64,000 nt of DNA from NCBI RefSeq assembly GCF_011300685.1, contig NZ_CP049864.1, positions 798,885-862,884 of the forward strand, read 5' to 3'. The stretch is from Lysobacter sp. HDW10. Lineage in GTDB: Bacteria; Pseudomonadota; Gammaproteobacteria; Xanthomonadales; Xanthomonadaceae. The position numbers were made by a program, and so were the translations under genes. Shown piece by piece: positions 45,383 to 54,578 of the stretch. The notes beneath the pieces are model-generated. The model did not search any database. It saw only the letters and a program-made list of their open reading frames with translations, and was not told the origin of the DNA. The stretch's first letter is position 1; the number at the start of each line of letters is the position of its first letter.

Positions 45383-48300
45383 TCAGTCGACGCGGGTCGC
45401 GGCCAACAACCGATCAAGTACCGACTTCAATGCGAGTGCGCGGGCAGGCTTGCGCAGCAGCATTAAGCCGCGTTCCATCACTTCGCGTCGCACCACGCCG
45501 CCATCGTCGGCACTCATCATCAATGTCGGTCGGCTGCCGAAGCGTTCCGTCAACTGCGTGTGCACATCCAAACCGGTGATGCCATCGTCTAGATGAAAAT
45601 CCAACAGCCACGCATCGACGTCGCCTTTCGCCATGGCTTGCATGGCACTGTCGGGATCGGATGCCGTCGAAACCCGATAACCCCAGCCATGTAAGACCTC
45701 AGCCAAGGCCTCGAGTGACAGCGGATCGTTGTCAACAATCAGCAAGTGCGCGGCGTCGGGGCCGCGTTCGCGCGCTTCCGGTGCTTGCGGTGTTGCTTGG
45801 GGCACCGTGACTGCAAACACGCTGCCTGAGCCCACGCGACTGCGGACATGAATCGGCGCATCAAGGAGCTCGGCCATGCGATCGGCAATGGCAAGCCCCA
45901 AACCGAGGCCTTGGCCTGGCACGCCTTCACCGCGACGGAAGGCTTCAAAAATGCGTTCGAGGGCTTCGGGCGGAATGCCCGTGCCGGTGTCGTGTACTTC
46001 CACACGAATCGCGCCGGGGAGATGCCGCACACCCAAAAGCACGTGACCTTGTGGTGTGTAGCGCACTGCATTGGCCAAAAAGTTCTGCAGGATTCGGCGC
46101 AGCAATTGCAAATCGCTCTGCACCCAAGCACGTGTAGGTACATAGCTGAAGATCAAACCGCGCGCGCCCGATAAGGCGCGAAACTGTGCAGCCAACGGAT
46201 CCAACAATTCGGACAGTGGGAAGTTGCGCTTCTCAACGACAAGGCCGCCGGATTCGATGCGCGACAAGTCGAAAAGATCGGTTAACAAGTCATTGGTGGC
46301 GTCAAGCGCCCCTTGAATCTGAGCGATCGAACGTTGCTTGCCGGCATCCTGCGTTTGCTGCAGGAGTGCATCCGCGAACAGTTGCGCGGCGTGTACCGGT
46401 TGTAGCAAATCATGGCCAATCGCCGTCAATAGCCGTGACTTTGCGTCATTGGCGCGCTCGGCTTCATCGCGCGCTTCGTCCAACATTTGCGTGCGTTCGA
46501 CCACGCGATGTTCAAGCGTTGCATTGATGTCTTGCAGTTCCGCAGCGGCACGCCTGAATGCCGTGACATCTGTAAATGTGGCGACAAACCCACCACCCGG
46601 CATCGGGTTGCCGCGAATTTCGATGGTGGCCCCATTGGGAAAAATGCGCTCGGACAGGTGTGGCGTGCCGGCACGCATGTGGCCGAGGCGTCGCGCTAAA
46701 GCTTGTTCACGCGTGTCGGCCTGACCCATGCTCTGCAAAGCCCAGCGACTGGCGTCGGCAATCGGCATACCGACTGTTAGCATGCCTTCTGGAAATCCAA
46801 ACAACTCTTGGTAGCGCGTATTCCACGCCACGAGTTTTAAGTTGGCATCCACCACGCTGATGCCTTGGCTCATATTCTCAAGCGCGCCTTCCAACACGCG
46901 CTGATTAAACTTGAGATCTTCCGAAGCTTGACCCACGATGCTGGCGACGGTGTCGAGTTCAGCGGATGTTTTTCGTTGCGCGGTATCCAAGAGCAAACGT
47001 GCAGACGCACTTCCGAGCACACCAGCCAGCGCACGTTCAACCGCGTTCATGGTTTCGAAATTCACCGCGCCAGTGGTCGGCGCAGCACGCAACAGGTCAT
47101 GCACGCGCTCAGGCCCTAAGAAACGCAAGCTGGCATTGCGTAGGGTGTTCGCATCGAAGCGGCGACGGGTGGCGCCCGCGCGGCGCGGCAGACCGAAACT
47201 TGCGAGTGCCGTGGCAAGGGTCGCGACGATCAAACTCACCGCAACGGCACGCGCCAATCGGCCCCAACCTGTCAGTTCAAGCAGGTTGTCCGGGGCCAAC
47301 CAACCCCATCCCATCGGTCCGTTCGCCAACCAAGTGCCAGACACCCAACCGGCGTCGCCAAGAATCGGCAGCAACATGGCCCACGTCCAAGCCATGAAGC
47401 CGCAAACGATGCCGATCGAAACAGCACGTGCGGGCGTTGAAGGCAGCAAGGCAGCGACTACAACCGCGGGCGCCAATGTGGCCAAGGCAGAGAATGACAC
47501 CGCGCCAACATCTGCGAGTGCATCTTCACCGGCCACTGCACGACCATAGATCCATGCGAGCAACACAATCAGGATGATGCCCGCGCGACGCAACATCAGC
47601 ACGCGCCCACGCAAATCGCCGGCGCCTTGTGCCCAAGCACCGCGCAAAAGTCCGGGTGCCAACCAGTGGTTGCCGATCATCAAGCTCAGTGCCAACAAGC
47701 TAATGACCGTCATGCCCGTGGCCGCGGCCAAGCCGCCGAGAAACGCAAACAAGGCCAATCCACTTTCGCCGTGCGCCATGGGTAGGGCGAGCACGTAGAG
47801 GTCTGAGTTCACGGGCATGCCCGCGAATTGCGCAGCCCCGGCGCGCGCCAATGGCAGCAATGGCAAGGAAATCAAAATCATGTAGAGCGGAAACACCCAG
47901 CGCGCTAAACGTAGATGTTTTTCATCACGGCATTCGACGATGCCGACGTGAAATTGGTGCGGCAAGGTGAACATCGCCAGGATGCCCAACACCACCAAAG
48001 GCGCGAAGCCTTGCAGGTCCGCTTCCGGCAACGGATGTTTCAGCGTGTCGAAGTCCGTGGATTGGGTGGCGACAAAAATGCCCAAAGCCAACATCGCCAG
48101 CAATTTGAATACAGACTCCAACGCAATCGCGAACACCAAGCCATGGCTATGTCCGCCAATGTCGGCTTTGCGCGTGCCAAACAAAATCGCGAAGCCTGCA
48201 ACCACCACCGCGACCACGGGGCCAATGTCGGCATGCGCCGTTGCATCCATTGGGCGCACACCATTCACGAGCATGTCGTAGCCCATCGACACAGCTTTCA

Positions 48301-48699
48301 ATTGGAGTGCGATGTAGGGAATCAAGCCCAAAATCGCCACCAAGGTCACCAAAGCCGCAAGGGGTGCATTGCGGCCTAAGCGGGCAGCGATGAAGTCAGC
48401 CAAAGAGCTGGCGTGTACTTCGCGCGCGCGTCGCACAAGGCCGACGATTGCCACGCCACCCAATGCATATAACAAGATCGTGCCGACAAAGGTCGGCGGC
48501 AGCGGCCATTGGTAACGCGCTGCTTGGGTGACCGTGCCGAAGAAGGTCCAGGACGTGCAATACACCGGCAGCGACAGCGCGTAGATCCAGGCCCAATGAC
48601 GTGACAGCCAAGCCGGCTTGCGGTCGGCATAAATGGCCGCGGCAAACAACATGGACAACCAAACCAAACAACAGAGAATGACGACGCCAGCGCTCAACA
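45383..48699 (-). CDS. Sensor kinase with SSF transporter domain (CrbS/MxtR-like)
   Basis: The N-terminal half (about residues 1-480) is a sodium/solute symporter fold with many membrane helices. A PAS region follows (SQGISVVDANLKLVAWNTRYQELF). Then come HisKA with His in AIGHDLLQPVHAAQLF, an ATPase domain (VHDTGTGIP, GLGLGLAIADRM) and a C-terminal receiver (LLIVDNDPLSLEAL, phosphoacceptor Asp in AWLLDFHLDD), about 1105 residues in all. This domain order is that of CrbS/MxtR kinases, which couple a transporter-like sensor to the acetate switch. It converges on the LuxR-type regulator gene, its likely partner. Confidence 0.9.
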
Positions 48700-48732
48700 T
48701 TCGGAAGGGACGTCCTCAATCAATTCTGCAAG

Positions 48733-49152
48733 CTACAGCATAGCGGCGACTGCGGCATCCAGTCCGGCGAGTCCCGCACTGCGACCCAATGCCAAGGCTT
48801 CTGTGGGCGATGCACCGCGATTGAACGCGGCGTCGAGTGCCACCATGGCACCCACGCGATTCGCGGTTGCGCAGTGAATCAATACGCCACCATGGTCACG
48901 CGCCGCATCCAAGGCTGCTCCGAACTGCGAGATGCGCGCGCGATCAAGATCGCCGGGTCCGGTGATCGGTACGTGCACGTAACGCATACCGTGTTGTGAA
49001 GCCACGGCGGCTTCGTCATAGTCCACGGGTTCATCCGCTGCACGTAGATTGATGATGGTCGAGACACCGGCTTTTGCAAGCGCGGCCAAATCTGCCTCGG
49101 TCGGCTGACCATACGCATAGTGGTTGTCTGAATAACACATGGGTCTGTCCAC
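48733..49152 (-). CDS. DUF442/TIGR01244 phosphatase-like protein
   Basis: The 139-residue protein has the TIGR01244 signature VSTIINLRAADEPVDYDE and the active-site loop HCATANRVG, CX4R in form, as in the DUF442 domain that is fused to the persulfide dioxygenase in BLH proteins. Here it is a separate gene. The start is GTG at 49152 with AGGAGAT seven bases upstream. It follows tauE by 27 bases in the same operon as the BigR-like regulator, so a sulfur-related or rhodanese-like job is more likely than a protein phosphatase role. Confidence 0.82.
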   Translation of the reverse strand: MDRPMCYSDNHYAYGQPTEADLAALAKAGVSTIINLRAADEPVDYDEAAVASQHGMRYVHVPITGPGDLDRARISQFGAALDAARDHGGVLIHCATANRVGAMVALDAAFNRGASPTEALALGRSAGLAGLDAAVAAML

Positions 49153-49179
49153 AAAAATCTCCTGGTTCCGGAAGCTTGT

Positions 49180-49965
49180 TTAGCTGAAAGCCATCGCATG
49201 GGTTGTGCGATACAGCATGTAGATCGCAACAACGGTGATCAAGCCCGCCATCACGAGGTTAAGCGCACCTTTTCGATCCGCAAGATGGACAGCGGTGCGG
49301 GTGCCTGCAACGCTGCCCACTGCGCCACCGGCAATGAAAATCGCAGCCAATGGCCAAGAGACCAAGCCCGAACTTGCGTAACTGATCGCCGTGGTCAAAC
49401 CGAATGCGGTCACAGCGACCAGGGAAGATCCGACTGCTGCCAGTATCGGCATGCGCGTCGCGGCAATCAAACTGGGCACCACCAAGAAGCCGCCGCCAAT
49501 GCCGAAGAAACCCGAGAGCAGACCGGTTGCCGTACCTGTGGCCACAAGTTTGGGCGCGTTCTGACGGCTGATGCGCACGGTCGCATCGCCACCCTGCCCA
49601 CGTGCGCGCAACATCAATGCAGCGACGACCAACATCAATAGCGCAAACAAGGCCAATAGTTTTTCACCGTCGACTGACTTGCCAAACAGTGCGCCTGTCC
49701 ATGCACCGAGCACGCCCGCACTCGCAAAGGTGAGTGCGCATGGCCATTTCACATGACCCTTGCGTGCGTGGTTGCCGAGCCCGATCAAGGCATTTGCCGC
49801 CACTGCAAGCGCACTGGTACCAATCGCCACGTGCGGGTTCTGCACACCCACGACATACACCATCAACGGTACAGCGAGAATTGAACCGCCACCGCCGACG
49901 AGGCCCAAGGTAAAGCCAACGATGCTCCCCGACAGCGCGCCCAGCACGACTTCAACGGGGTTCAT
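49180..49965 (-). CDS. TauE/SafE family sulfite or sulfur exporter
   Basis: The protein is a small membrane transporter with glycine-rich helices (GSIVGFTLGLVGGGGSILAVP, GLLSGFFGIGGGFLVVPSLI), the TauE/SafE signature, 261 residues. The gene overlaps the ArsR regulator by four bases. In the known BigR operons the same family is thought to expel sulfite formed by persulfide oxidation, so the export of sulfite or thiosulfate is a firm family-based guess. Confidence 0.9.
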   Translation of the reverse strand: MNPVEVVLGALSGSIVGFTLGLVGGGGSILAVPLMVYVVGVQNPHVAIGTSALAVAANALIGLGNHARKGHVKWPCALTFASAGVLGAWTGALFGKSVDGEKLLALFALLMLVVAALMLRARGQGGDATVRISRQNAPKLVATGTATGLLSGFFGIGGGFLVVPSLIAATRMPILAAVGSSLVAVTAFGLTTAISYASSGLVSWPLAAIFIAGGAVGSVAGTRTAVHLADRKGALNLVMAGLITVVAIYMLYRTTHAMAFS

Positions 49966-50318
49966 CGACGCTTCTCCGAGCCACCGCAGTAAGCGGCATA
50001 CAGGGCGTTCATCACACCGAGCGCGGGGCCTGATTCAAGGGCGTAAAAAATGGTTTGTGCATCACGCCGCGTCCGCACCAAAGACATGCCGCGCAACACC
50101 GCAAGGTGCTGCGACAGCGCGGATTGGCTAAGCCCGGTGACCGGCTGCAATTCACCCACCGAACGTTCGCCTTCGACCAGTTGGCACAACACCAACAGAC
50201 GCGCAGGATGGGCAAGTGCCTTCAACAATTCCGCAGCGTCAATGGCGTGGTCCGCGAGTGCATCCGCGTCGGGCAAAAGGGCTTTCTTTGAAATGCGTGG
50301 CATGAACTGGCTTGACAT
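49962..50318 (-). CDS. bigR: ArsR-family sulfide/persulfide repressor (BigR/SqrR type)
   Basis: A winged-helix ArsR protein with helix-turn-helix VGELQPVTGLSQSALSQHLAVL has two cysteines, in LVLCQLVEGE (C45) and YAAYCGG (C111), 66 residues apart. This is the same spacing as the persulfide-sensing pair of BigR (Cys42 and Cys108) and SqrR. A disulfide or tetrasulfide between them releases DNA when sulfide rises. It is divergent from the persulfide dioxygenase gene, with the operator in between. No clear ribosome site precedes ATG 50318 or an internal ATG at 50303. Confidence 0.9.
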   Translation of the reverse strand: MSSQFMPRISKKALLPDADALADHAIDAAELLKALAHPARLLVLCQLVEGERSVGELQPVTGLSQSALSQHLAVLRGMSLVRTRRDAQTIFYALESGPALGVMNALYAAYCGGSEKRR

Positions 50319-50353
50319 TTAATTGCGATATGTCTAAATTAGCATAAGCTAAT
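50312..50353 (+). promoter_or_regulatory. Promoter and operator of the persulfide regulon
   Basis: A -35 box TTGACA (50312-50317) and a -10-like TAAATT (50335-50340) are 17 bases apart. The perfect inverted repeat ATTAGC-ATAA-GCTAAT (50338-50353) covers the -10 and start site, and TAATT-N12-AATTA lies just before it. The position between bigR and the dioxygenase gene fits a BigR operator shared by both operons. AAGGAA precedes the dioxygenase ATG. Confidence 0.72.
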
Positions 50354-50375
50354 AAATAAAGCAAGGAAACAGAAC

Positions 50376-51248
50376 ATGAATCCCCAAGTGAAAACCTTCC
50401 ACGATCCGGTGACCTCAACGTTCACCCACGTGGTCTACGACAGCGCTGGTGGACATGCAGCGATTGTTGATCCGGTGCTGGACTATGACGCCGCAAGCGC
50501 GCGAACCTCAACGGCGTCCGCCGATGAAGTCTTGGCATTTGTTCGGGCGCAGTCACTGACGGTTGAGTGGATATTGGAGACACACGCACACGCGGATCAT
50601 CTGACTGCGGCGTCCTATCTCAAACACGAAACGGGTGCGCGCGTGGCCATCGGCAAAGGCATCACCGGCGTACAAGCGCGCTTCAAGACGCTCTTTGGAT
50701 TGGGTGCAGACTTCGAAGCCAACGGCAGTCAATTTGATCGTCTGCTTTCCGAAGGCGAGCAAATTCAAGTCGGCGCGCTCACGGTCGATGTGATCGCAAC
50801 GCCCGGTCATACCGATGACAGCCTCACCTATGTCATCGGTGACGCTGCATTTGTCGGCGACACTGTGTTTGGACCCGCAGCGGGCACGGCACGCGCAGAT
50901 TTCCCCGGCGGTGATGCATCCACGTTGTATCAGTCCATCCAACGCCTGCTTGGTTTGCCCGAAAACACACGCCTGTTCCTGTGTCATGACTATCCGCAAG
51001 CAGGTGAAGCGCCTCGCGCGGAAAGCTCACCGAGCGAACAGCGCAGCAAAAATATTCATATCGGCGGTGGCACTGACCAATCGACATTTGTCGCGCTCAG
51101 AAACACGCGTGACGCCACTTTGCCGTCACCGCGTTTGATCCTGCCCGCGTTGCAAGTGAATATCCGCGCCGGTGAACTGCCACAACCCGACGCAAATGGC
51201 ATTCGCTATCTCCGCTTGCCCGTGAATCAAATCGGATCGAAGCAATGA
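50376..51248 (+). CDS. Persulfide dioxygenase, metallo-beta-lactamase fold (ETHE1-like)
   Basis: The metal site is complete: THAHADHLTAASYLK (HxHxDH), TPGHTDDSLTY, GDTVF and LCHDY, with the ETHE1-type segment ARADFPGGDASTLYQSIQ that marks persulfide dioxygenases. The enzyme oxidises glutathione persulfide to sulfite and glutathione. In BLH proteins this domain is fused with a DUF442 domain, which here is encoded separately at 48733. The stop overlaps the next gene by four bases. 290 residues. Confidence 0.92.
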   Translation: MNPQVKTFHDPVTSTFTHVVYDSAGGHAAIVDPVLDYDAASARTSTASADEVLAFVRAQSLTVEWILETHAHADHLTAASYLKHETGARVAIGKGITGVQARFKTLFGLGADFEANGSQFDRLLSEGEQIQVGALTVDVIATPGHTDDSLTYVIGDAAFVGDTVFGPAAGTARADFPGGDASTLYQSIQRLLGLPENTRLFLCHDYPQAGEAPRAESSPSEQRSKNIHIGGGTDQSTFVALRNTRDATLPSPRLILPALQVNIRAGELPQPDANGIRYLRLPVNQIGSKQ

Positions 51249-51670
51249 CCAGCCAGTGGTGGCTCGCCTTGTCTGGCGGGATCTTAATTGGACTGTCTGC
51301 CGTTCTATTGCTGTGGTTGAACGGCCGCATCGCCGGCATCAGTGGCATCGTCAACGGCATCTTGCTACCCAAGCGCGGAGAAACTCGCTGGCGCGTGGCG
51401 TTCGTGCTGGGCGTGATCGGCGCAGCGGGACTTTACATGGCATTCGTTCCGGGCGCACCGCAACCGCGAGAAGACTTCTCACGCATGGGTCTCGTGGTCG
51501 CAGGCGTGCTGGTCGGGTTTGGGACGCGTATGGGCAATGGATGCACCAGCGGCCATGGTGTATGCGGTATCGGTCGCTTATCAGCGCGTTCTATCGTGGC
51601 GGTTTTGACCTTCATGCTCACGGCCGTGATTGCGACTTACATGACGCGCCATATGGGATTCTCGCTATGA
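51245..51670 (+). CDS. YeeE/YedE family half-transporter (PmpA-like)
   Basis: The 141-residue membrane protein has the YeeE/YedE signature [20 protein letters not shown] with its cysteines, and about four helices. The longer YeeE proteins join two such halves; here two adjacent genes supply them. YeeE transports thiosulfate or related sulfur compounds. The ATG at 51245 overlaps the dioxygenase stop and its own stop overlaps the next gene by four bases. Confidence 0.88.
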   Translation: MTSQWWLALSGGILIGLSAVLLLWLNGRIAGISGIVNGILLPKRGETRWRVAFVLGVIGAAGLYMAFVPGAPQPREDFSRMGLVVAGVLVGFGTRMGNGCTSGHGVCGIGRLSARSIVAVLTFMLTAVIATYMTRHMGFSL

Positions 51671-52083
51671 AGCGGATCATGATCGCTGCACTTTTGTCGG
51701 GCGCTTTGTTCGGCGTCGGGCTCGCGATGTCTGGCATGGTCGATGCGCGTCGCGTCCTTGGCTTCCTTGATGTTGCGGGCAACTTTGATCCGAGTCTTGC
51801 CTTCGTACTCGGCGGTGCGGTCGCCACCACACTGGTGTTGTTTCCGCGCGTCATTCGCACAGGGACGCCGCTGTTCGCAGATGCTTTCAGATTGTCTTCT
51901 TATGCAAAGGTTGATCGCCGTTTGATAGGTGGCGCAGCACTGTTCGGCATCGGTTGGGGCATTGCCGGTTACTGTCCTGGCCCGGCCTTGGCTGGGTTGG
52001 GTGTGGGTGCGTCCGAAGCGCTTTGGTTTGTACCCGCGATGTTAGGCGGTGCACTCCTCCATCGTGCTATCAATCGCGCTTGA
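51667..52083 (+). CDS. YeeE/YedE family half-transporter (PmpB-like)
   Basis: The 138-residue second half starts [21 protein letters not shown] and contains the signature GWGIAGYCPGPALAGLGVG in the C-terminal half. With the partner gene at 51245 it forms the pair known as PmpA and PmpB, both likely needed for one pore. ATG 51667 overlaps the stop before it. The operon ends at the terminator at 52095. Confidence 0.88.
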   Translation: MKRIMIAALLSGALFGVGLAMSGMVDARRVLGFLDVAGNFDPSLAFVLGGAVATTLVLFPRVIRTGTPLFADAFRLSSYAKVDRRLIGGAALFGIGWGIAGYCPGPALAGLGVGASEALWFVPAMLGGALLHRAINRA

Positions 52084-52094
52084 AAATGCAAAAA

Positions 52095-52120
52095 AAGCCC
52101 GGCGATTGCCGGGCTTCGTT
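52095..52120. terminator. Bidirectional rho-independent terminator
   Basis: AAGCCCGGC (52095-52103) pairs with GCCGGGCTT (52108-52116) across loop GATT; A-run to the left (AAAAAA) and CGTTTAA to the right serve the two convergent operons. Confidence 0.92.
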
Positions 52121-52143
52121 TAACTTGAACAGACATGCGCACT

Positions 52144-54438
52144 TTAGAAGTTGTAGCGCACGCTGACATACCCATTGAGCGGCGCACCGTAGTAAACGGT
52201 TTGAATATTGCCGACGCTTGAGAACTCTTGACCTTCAGTCTTGTACTTGCGATCACCCAAGTTGCGCACGCCCGCGCGCACTTGCCACGCGTAGTCCGAA
52301 GAATCCCATGAGCCGAACATGCCGAACAAGGTGTAGCCCGCTTGAGAGAGTGCCGGACGGTTGTCCACCGAAAGCCATGTACGGCTACGGTAGGCTGCGT
52401 CCGCGCCGAAGGTAATACCGCCTGCTTCACCCAAGTCGAAGGTATGTTGTAAAGCCAATCGCGCAGAGAGCTTGGGCGAGAACGGCACATGATCGTGCAA
52501 GTTCGCCAAGGTCGGATTGATCTTGGTCACCGGATCGTTGAACTCGCCGTAGCGTGCATGCATCCAACCGATCTGTGTCGAAACGACCGTGTTCTTGTCA
52601 GCACCCAAGACAGCTTTGCCTTCAAGCTCAAGACCGTCGACTTTCATCGAAGCGGCATTCAAAACCGGGAAAGAGAACGTTGCCGAACCCGGTGCGGTGT
52701 GTTCTGACACGCGCGCTTGGAAGTCTTTGTAGTCACTATGGAACGCCGCGATATTCGCCGAGTAGCGACGGTCTGCGCTTTGCATCTTCAAGCCGGCTTC
52801 ATAGGTCCACACGTACTCGGGATTGAATACAGCGTGGTCCGCATCGAACTTGTTGTTGGCACGGCCGTTGAAACCACCGGATTTAAAGCCGCGGTTTGCA
52901 GAGATATAGGCCGTCATGTCGTCGCTGAACGCTTTCGTGATCGACAACGACGGTGTGACTGCGCTCCACGACTGACTGCGATTGTTGATATCTGCGGCAC
53001 GATCGCGTCCATTCAATGCCGTAAACGGTGAGCCGTAGAACACGCTGGTAGTGCGGCTATAGGTTTTGGTTTCGCGCGTGTAGCGAATACCACCGGAAAG
53101 TGCCCAAGTCGGTGCAAACTTCCAATCGACGTTGGCAAAGACCGCGCTGCTCTTGTTGTGCAGGTCGTCATCAATGGTGCGCAAGAAGTCCATTTTTGCA
53201 CCTAAGTAACGCAAGAAATCATCGGCATATGCTTCTTGGTGCGAGGGCACGTTTTCGTTGAGGTGGTAGGCACCGACGATCGCGTTGACGGTGTCGCTGC
53301 TGTATTGCAGTTGCAGCTCTTGGCTCCATTGCTTCTGATCGACTTGCACGCGAACGTCACCAAGCTCGAATGGCGATGCGTCAATATCGATATACGAATC
53401 CGTCTTCAGCTTGCGATAGGCGCTGATGCTCTTCAGTGCCCACGCATCCGAGAGATGCCACGTCATGTTGAGCGATGCACCCGAGTGCGTCATCTTTTGG
53501 CCCATGCCTGGGGCAAATGAGGTGCGTGCACGGTAGTCGTAATTGCCCGGTGCCGGCTGCAATATGGTGACCGCGCCCGTAGCCAAATCAACGGCTGTCA
53601 GCGGTGCGGTTGCTGCACCCATGGTGAGCGGTGCGTCTTGTTTGGTGTAGTCCAAACTCAGCGTTGCATCGAATGCATGGCTTGGACGGAATGCCAATTT
53701 CGCGCGCACCGCCTTGGTGTCGTCGCCGTTATATTCCTGACCATTGGTGGGGTTGCGAACATAGCCGTCGTTCTTCATCACGCCACCGGCAATGCTGGCT
53801 GCAAACGTGTCACTCAACTTGCCGGCCATGTAGAAGCGACCTTCCAAGCGTCCGAACGAGCCTGCAGTCATTTCAACCGAACGAACGGCATCCACGAAGG
53901 GATCTTTGGTCGAGATCTTGATGGCGCCGCCGGTGGAGTTCTTGCCGTACAAGGTGCCTTGCGGCCCGCGCAGTACTTCCACCTGACCGACGTCAAACAA
54001 TGAGAACAGGGCGCCATTGATGCGCGAGTAATACACATCGTCAACGTACATGCCAACGCCCGGGTCGAACGTCTGCAATGCGTCCGGCTGACCGATGCCG
54101 CGGATAAACACGTTGACTGAGTTCGCCGAGCCGCGACCTTGCACGATATTCATATTCGGCACCGCACCTTGCAGACCGCTGATATCCGTGGCTTGCAAGT
54201 CTTTCAGTCCGTCTTCGCTGAATGCACTCACGGCGACCGGCACATCTTTTGCGGTTTCCGCGCGACGCCGTGCGGTGACTGTCACGGCATTCAAGGTGTT
54301 CTTCGCGTCGGCCGCTTTCTTGGCCGCCTCGGTCTGAGCGGCGTCGTTGTTTGACGGGGCTGCATCCTGCGCGAATGCAGGGTGTGCGGCTGCGGAGATC
54401 GCAAGGGCGATCGCAAGACTGAGGTGCGTTGATTTCAT
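52144..54438 (-). CDS. TonB-dependent outer-membrane receptor
   Basis: After a signal peptide (MKSTHLSLAIALAISAAAH) and an Ala/Lys-rich stretch comes a TonB box-like NAVTVTARR, a plug domain (LQGAVPNMNIVQGRGSANSV, VFIRGIG, GVGMYVDDVYY, LRGPQGTLYGKNSTGG) and a 22-strand barrel that ends in the outer-membrane terminal Phe (VSVRYNF). 764 residues. The ATG at 54438 has AGGGGGA upstream. It imports a siderophore, vitamin or carbohydrate by TonB energy. The substrate is not visible; a divergent GntP-family permease gene lies beside it. Confidence 0.92.
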   Translation of the reverse strand: MKSTHLSLAIALAISAAAHPAFAQDAAPSNNDAAQTEAAKKAADAKNTLNAVTVTARRRAETAKDVPVAVSAFSEDGLKDLQATDISGLQGAVPNMNIVQGRGSANSVNVFIRGIGQPDALQTFDPGVGMYVDDVYYSRINGALFSLFDVGQVEVLRGPQGTLYGKNSTGGAIKISTKDPFVDAVRSVEMTAGSFGRLEGRFYMAGKLSDTFAASIAGGVMKNDGYVRNPTNGQEYNGDDTKAVRAKLAFRPSHAFDATLSLDYTKQDAPLTMGAATAPLTAVDLATGAVTILQPAPGNYDYRARTSFAPGMGQKMTHSGASLNMTWHLSDAWALKSISAYRKLKTDSYIDIDASPFELGDVRVQVDQKQWSQELQLQYSSDTVNAIVGAYHLNENVPSHQEAYADDFLRYLGAKMDFLRTIDDDLHNKSSAVFANVDWKFAPTWALSGGIRYTRETKTYSRTTSVFYGSPFTALNGRDRAADINNRSQSWSAVTPSLSITKAFSDDMTAYISANRGFKSGGFNGRANNKFDADHAVFNPEYVWTYEAGLKMQSADRRYSANIAAFHSDYKDFQARVSEHTAPGSATFSFPVLNAASMKVDGLELEGKAVLGADKNTVVSTQIGWMHARYGEFNDPVTKINPTLANLHDHVPFSPKLSARLALQHTFDLGEAGGITFGADAAYRSRTWLSVDNRPALSQAGYTLFGMFGSWDSSDYAWQVRAGVRNLGDRKYKTEGQEFSSVGNIQTVYYGAPLNGYVSVRYNF

Positions 54439-54470
54439 GAAAGTCCCCCTAAAGGACAAAGTGCGTACCG

Positions 54471-54500
54471 GGTGATCATCACCGCGCGGCGGGTCCGCGC
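54471..54500. promoter_or_regulatory. Inverted repeats between the receptor and permease genes
   Basis: GGTGAT-C-ATCACC (54471-54483) is a perfect 6-base palindrome with a one-base centre, and GCGCGG-CGGGT-CCGCGC (54484-54500) follows at once. The pair lies 33 bases before the receptor start codon, a position for a repressor site shared by the divergent genes. Confidence 0.5.
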
Positions 54501-54578
54501 ACATCGTACTTTCGGACAAGGGCAAGCGCCCGGCCACACTGCCACACTGCGTGACAGCTCCCTTCTGCAGAGTCCGCG

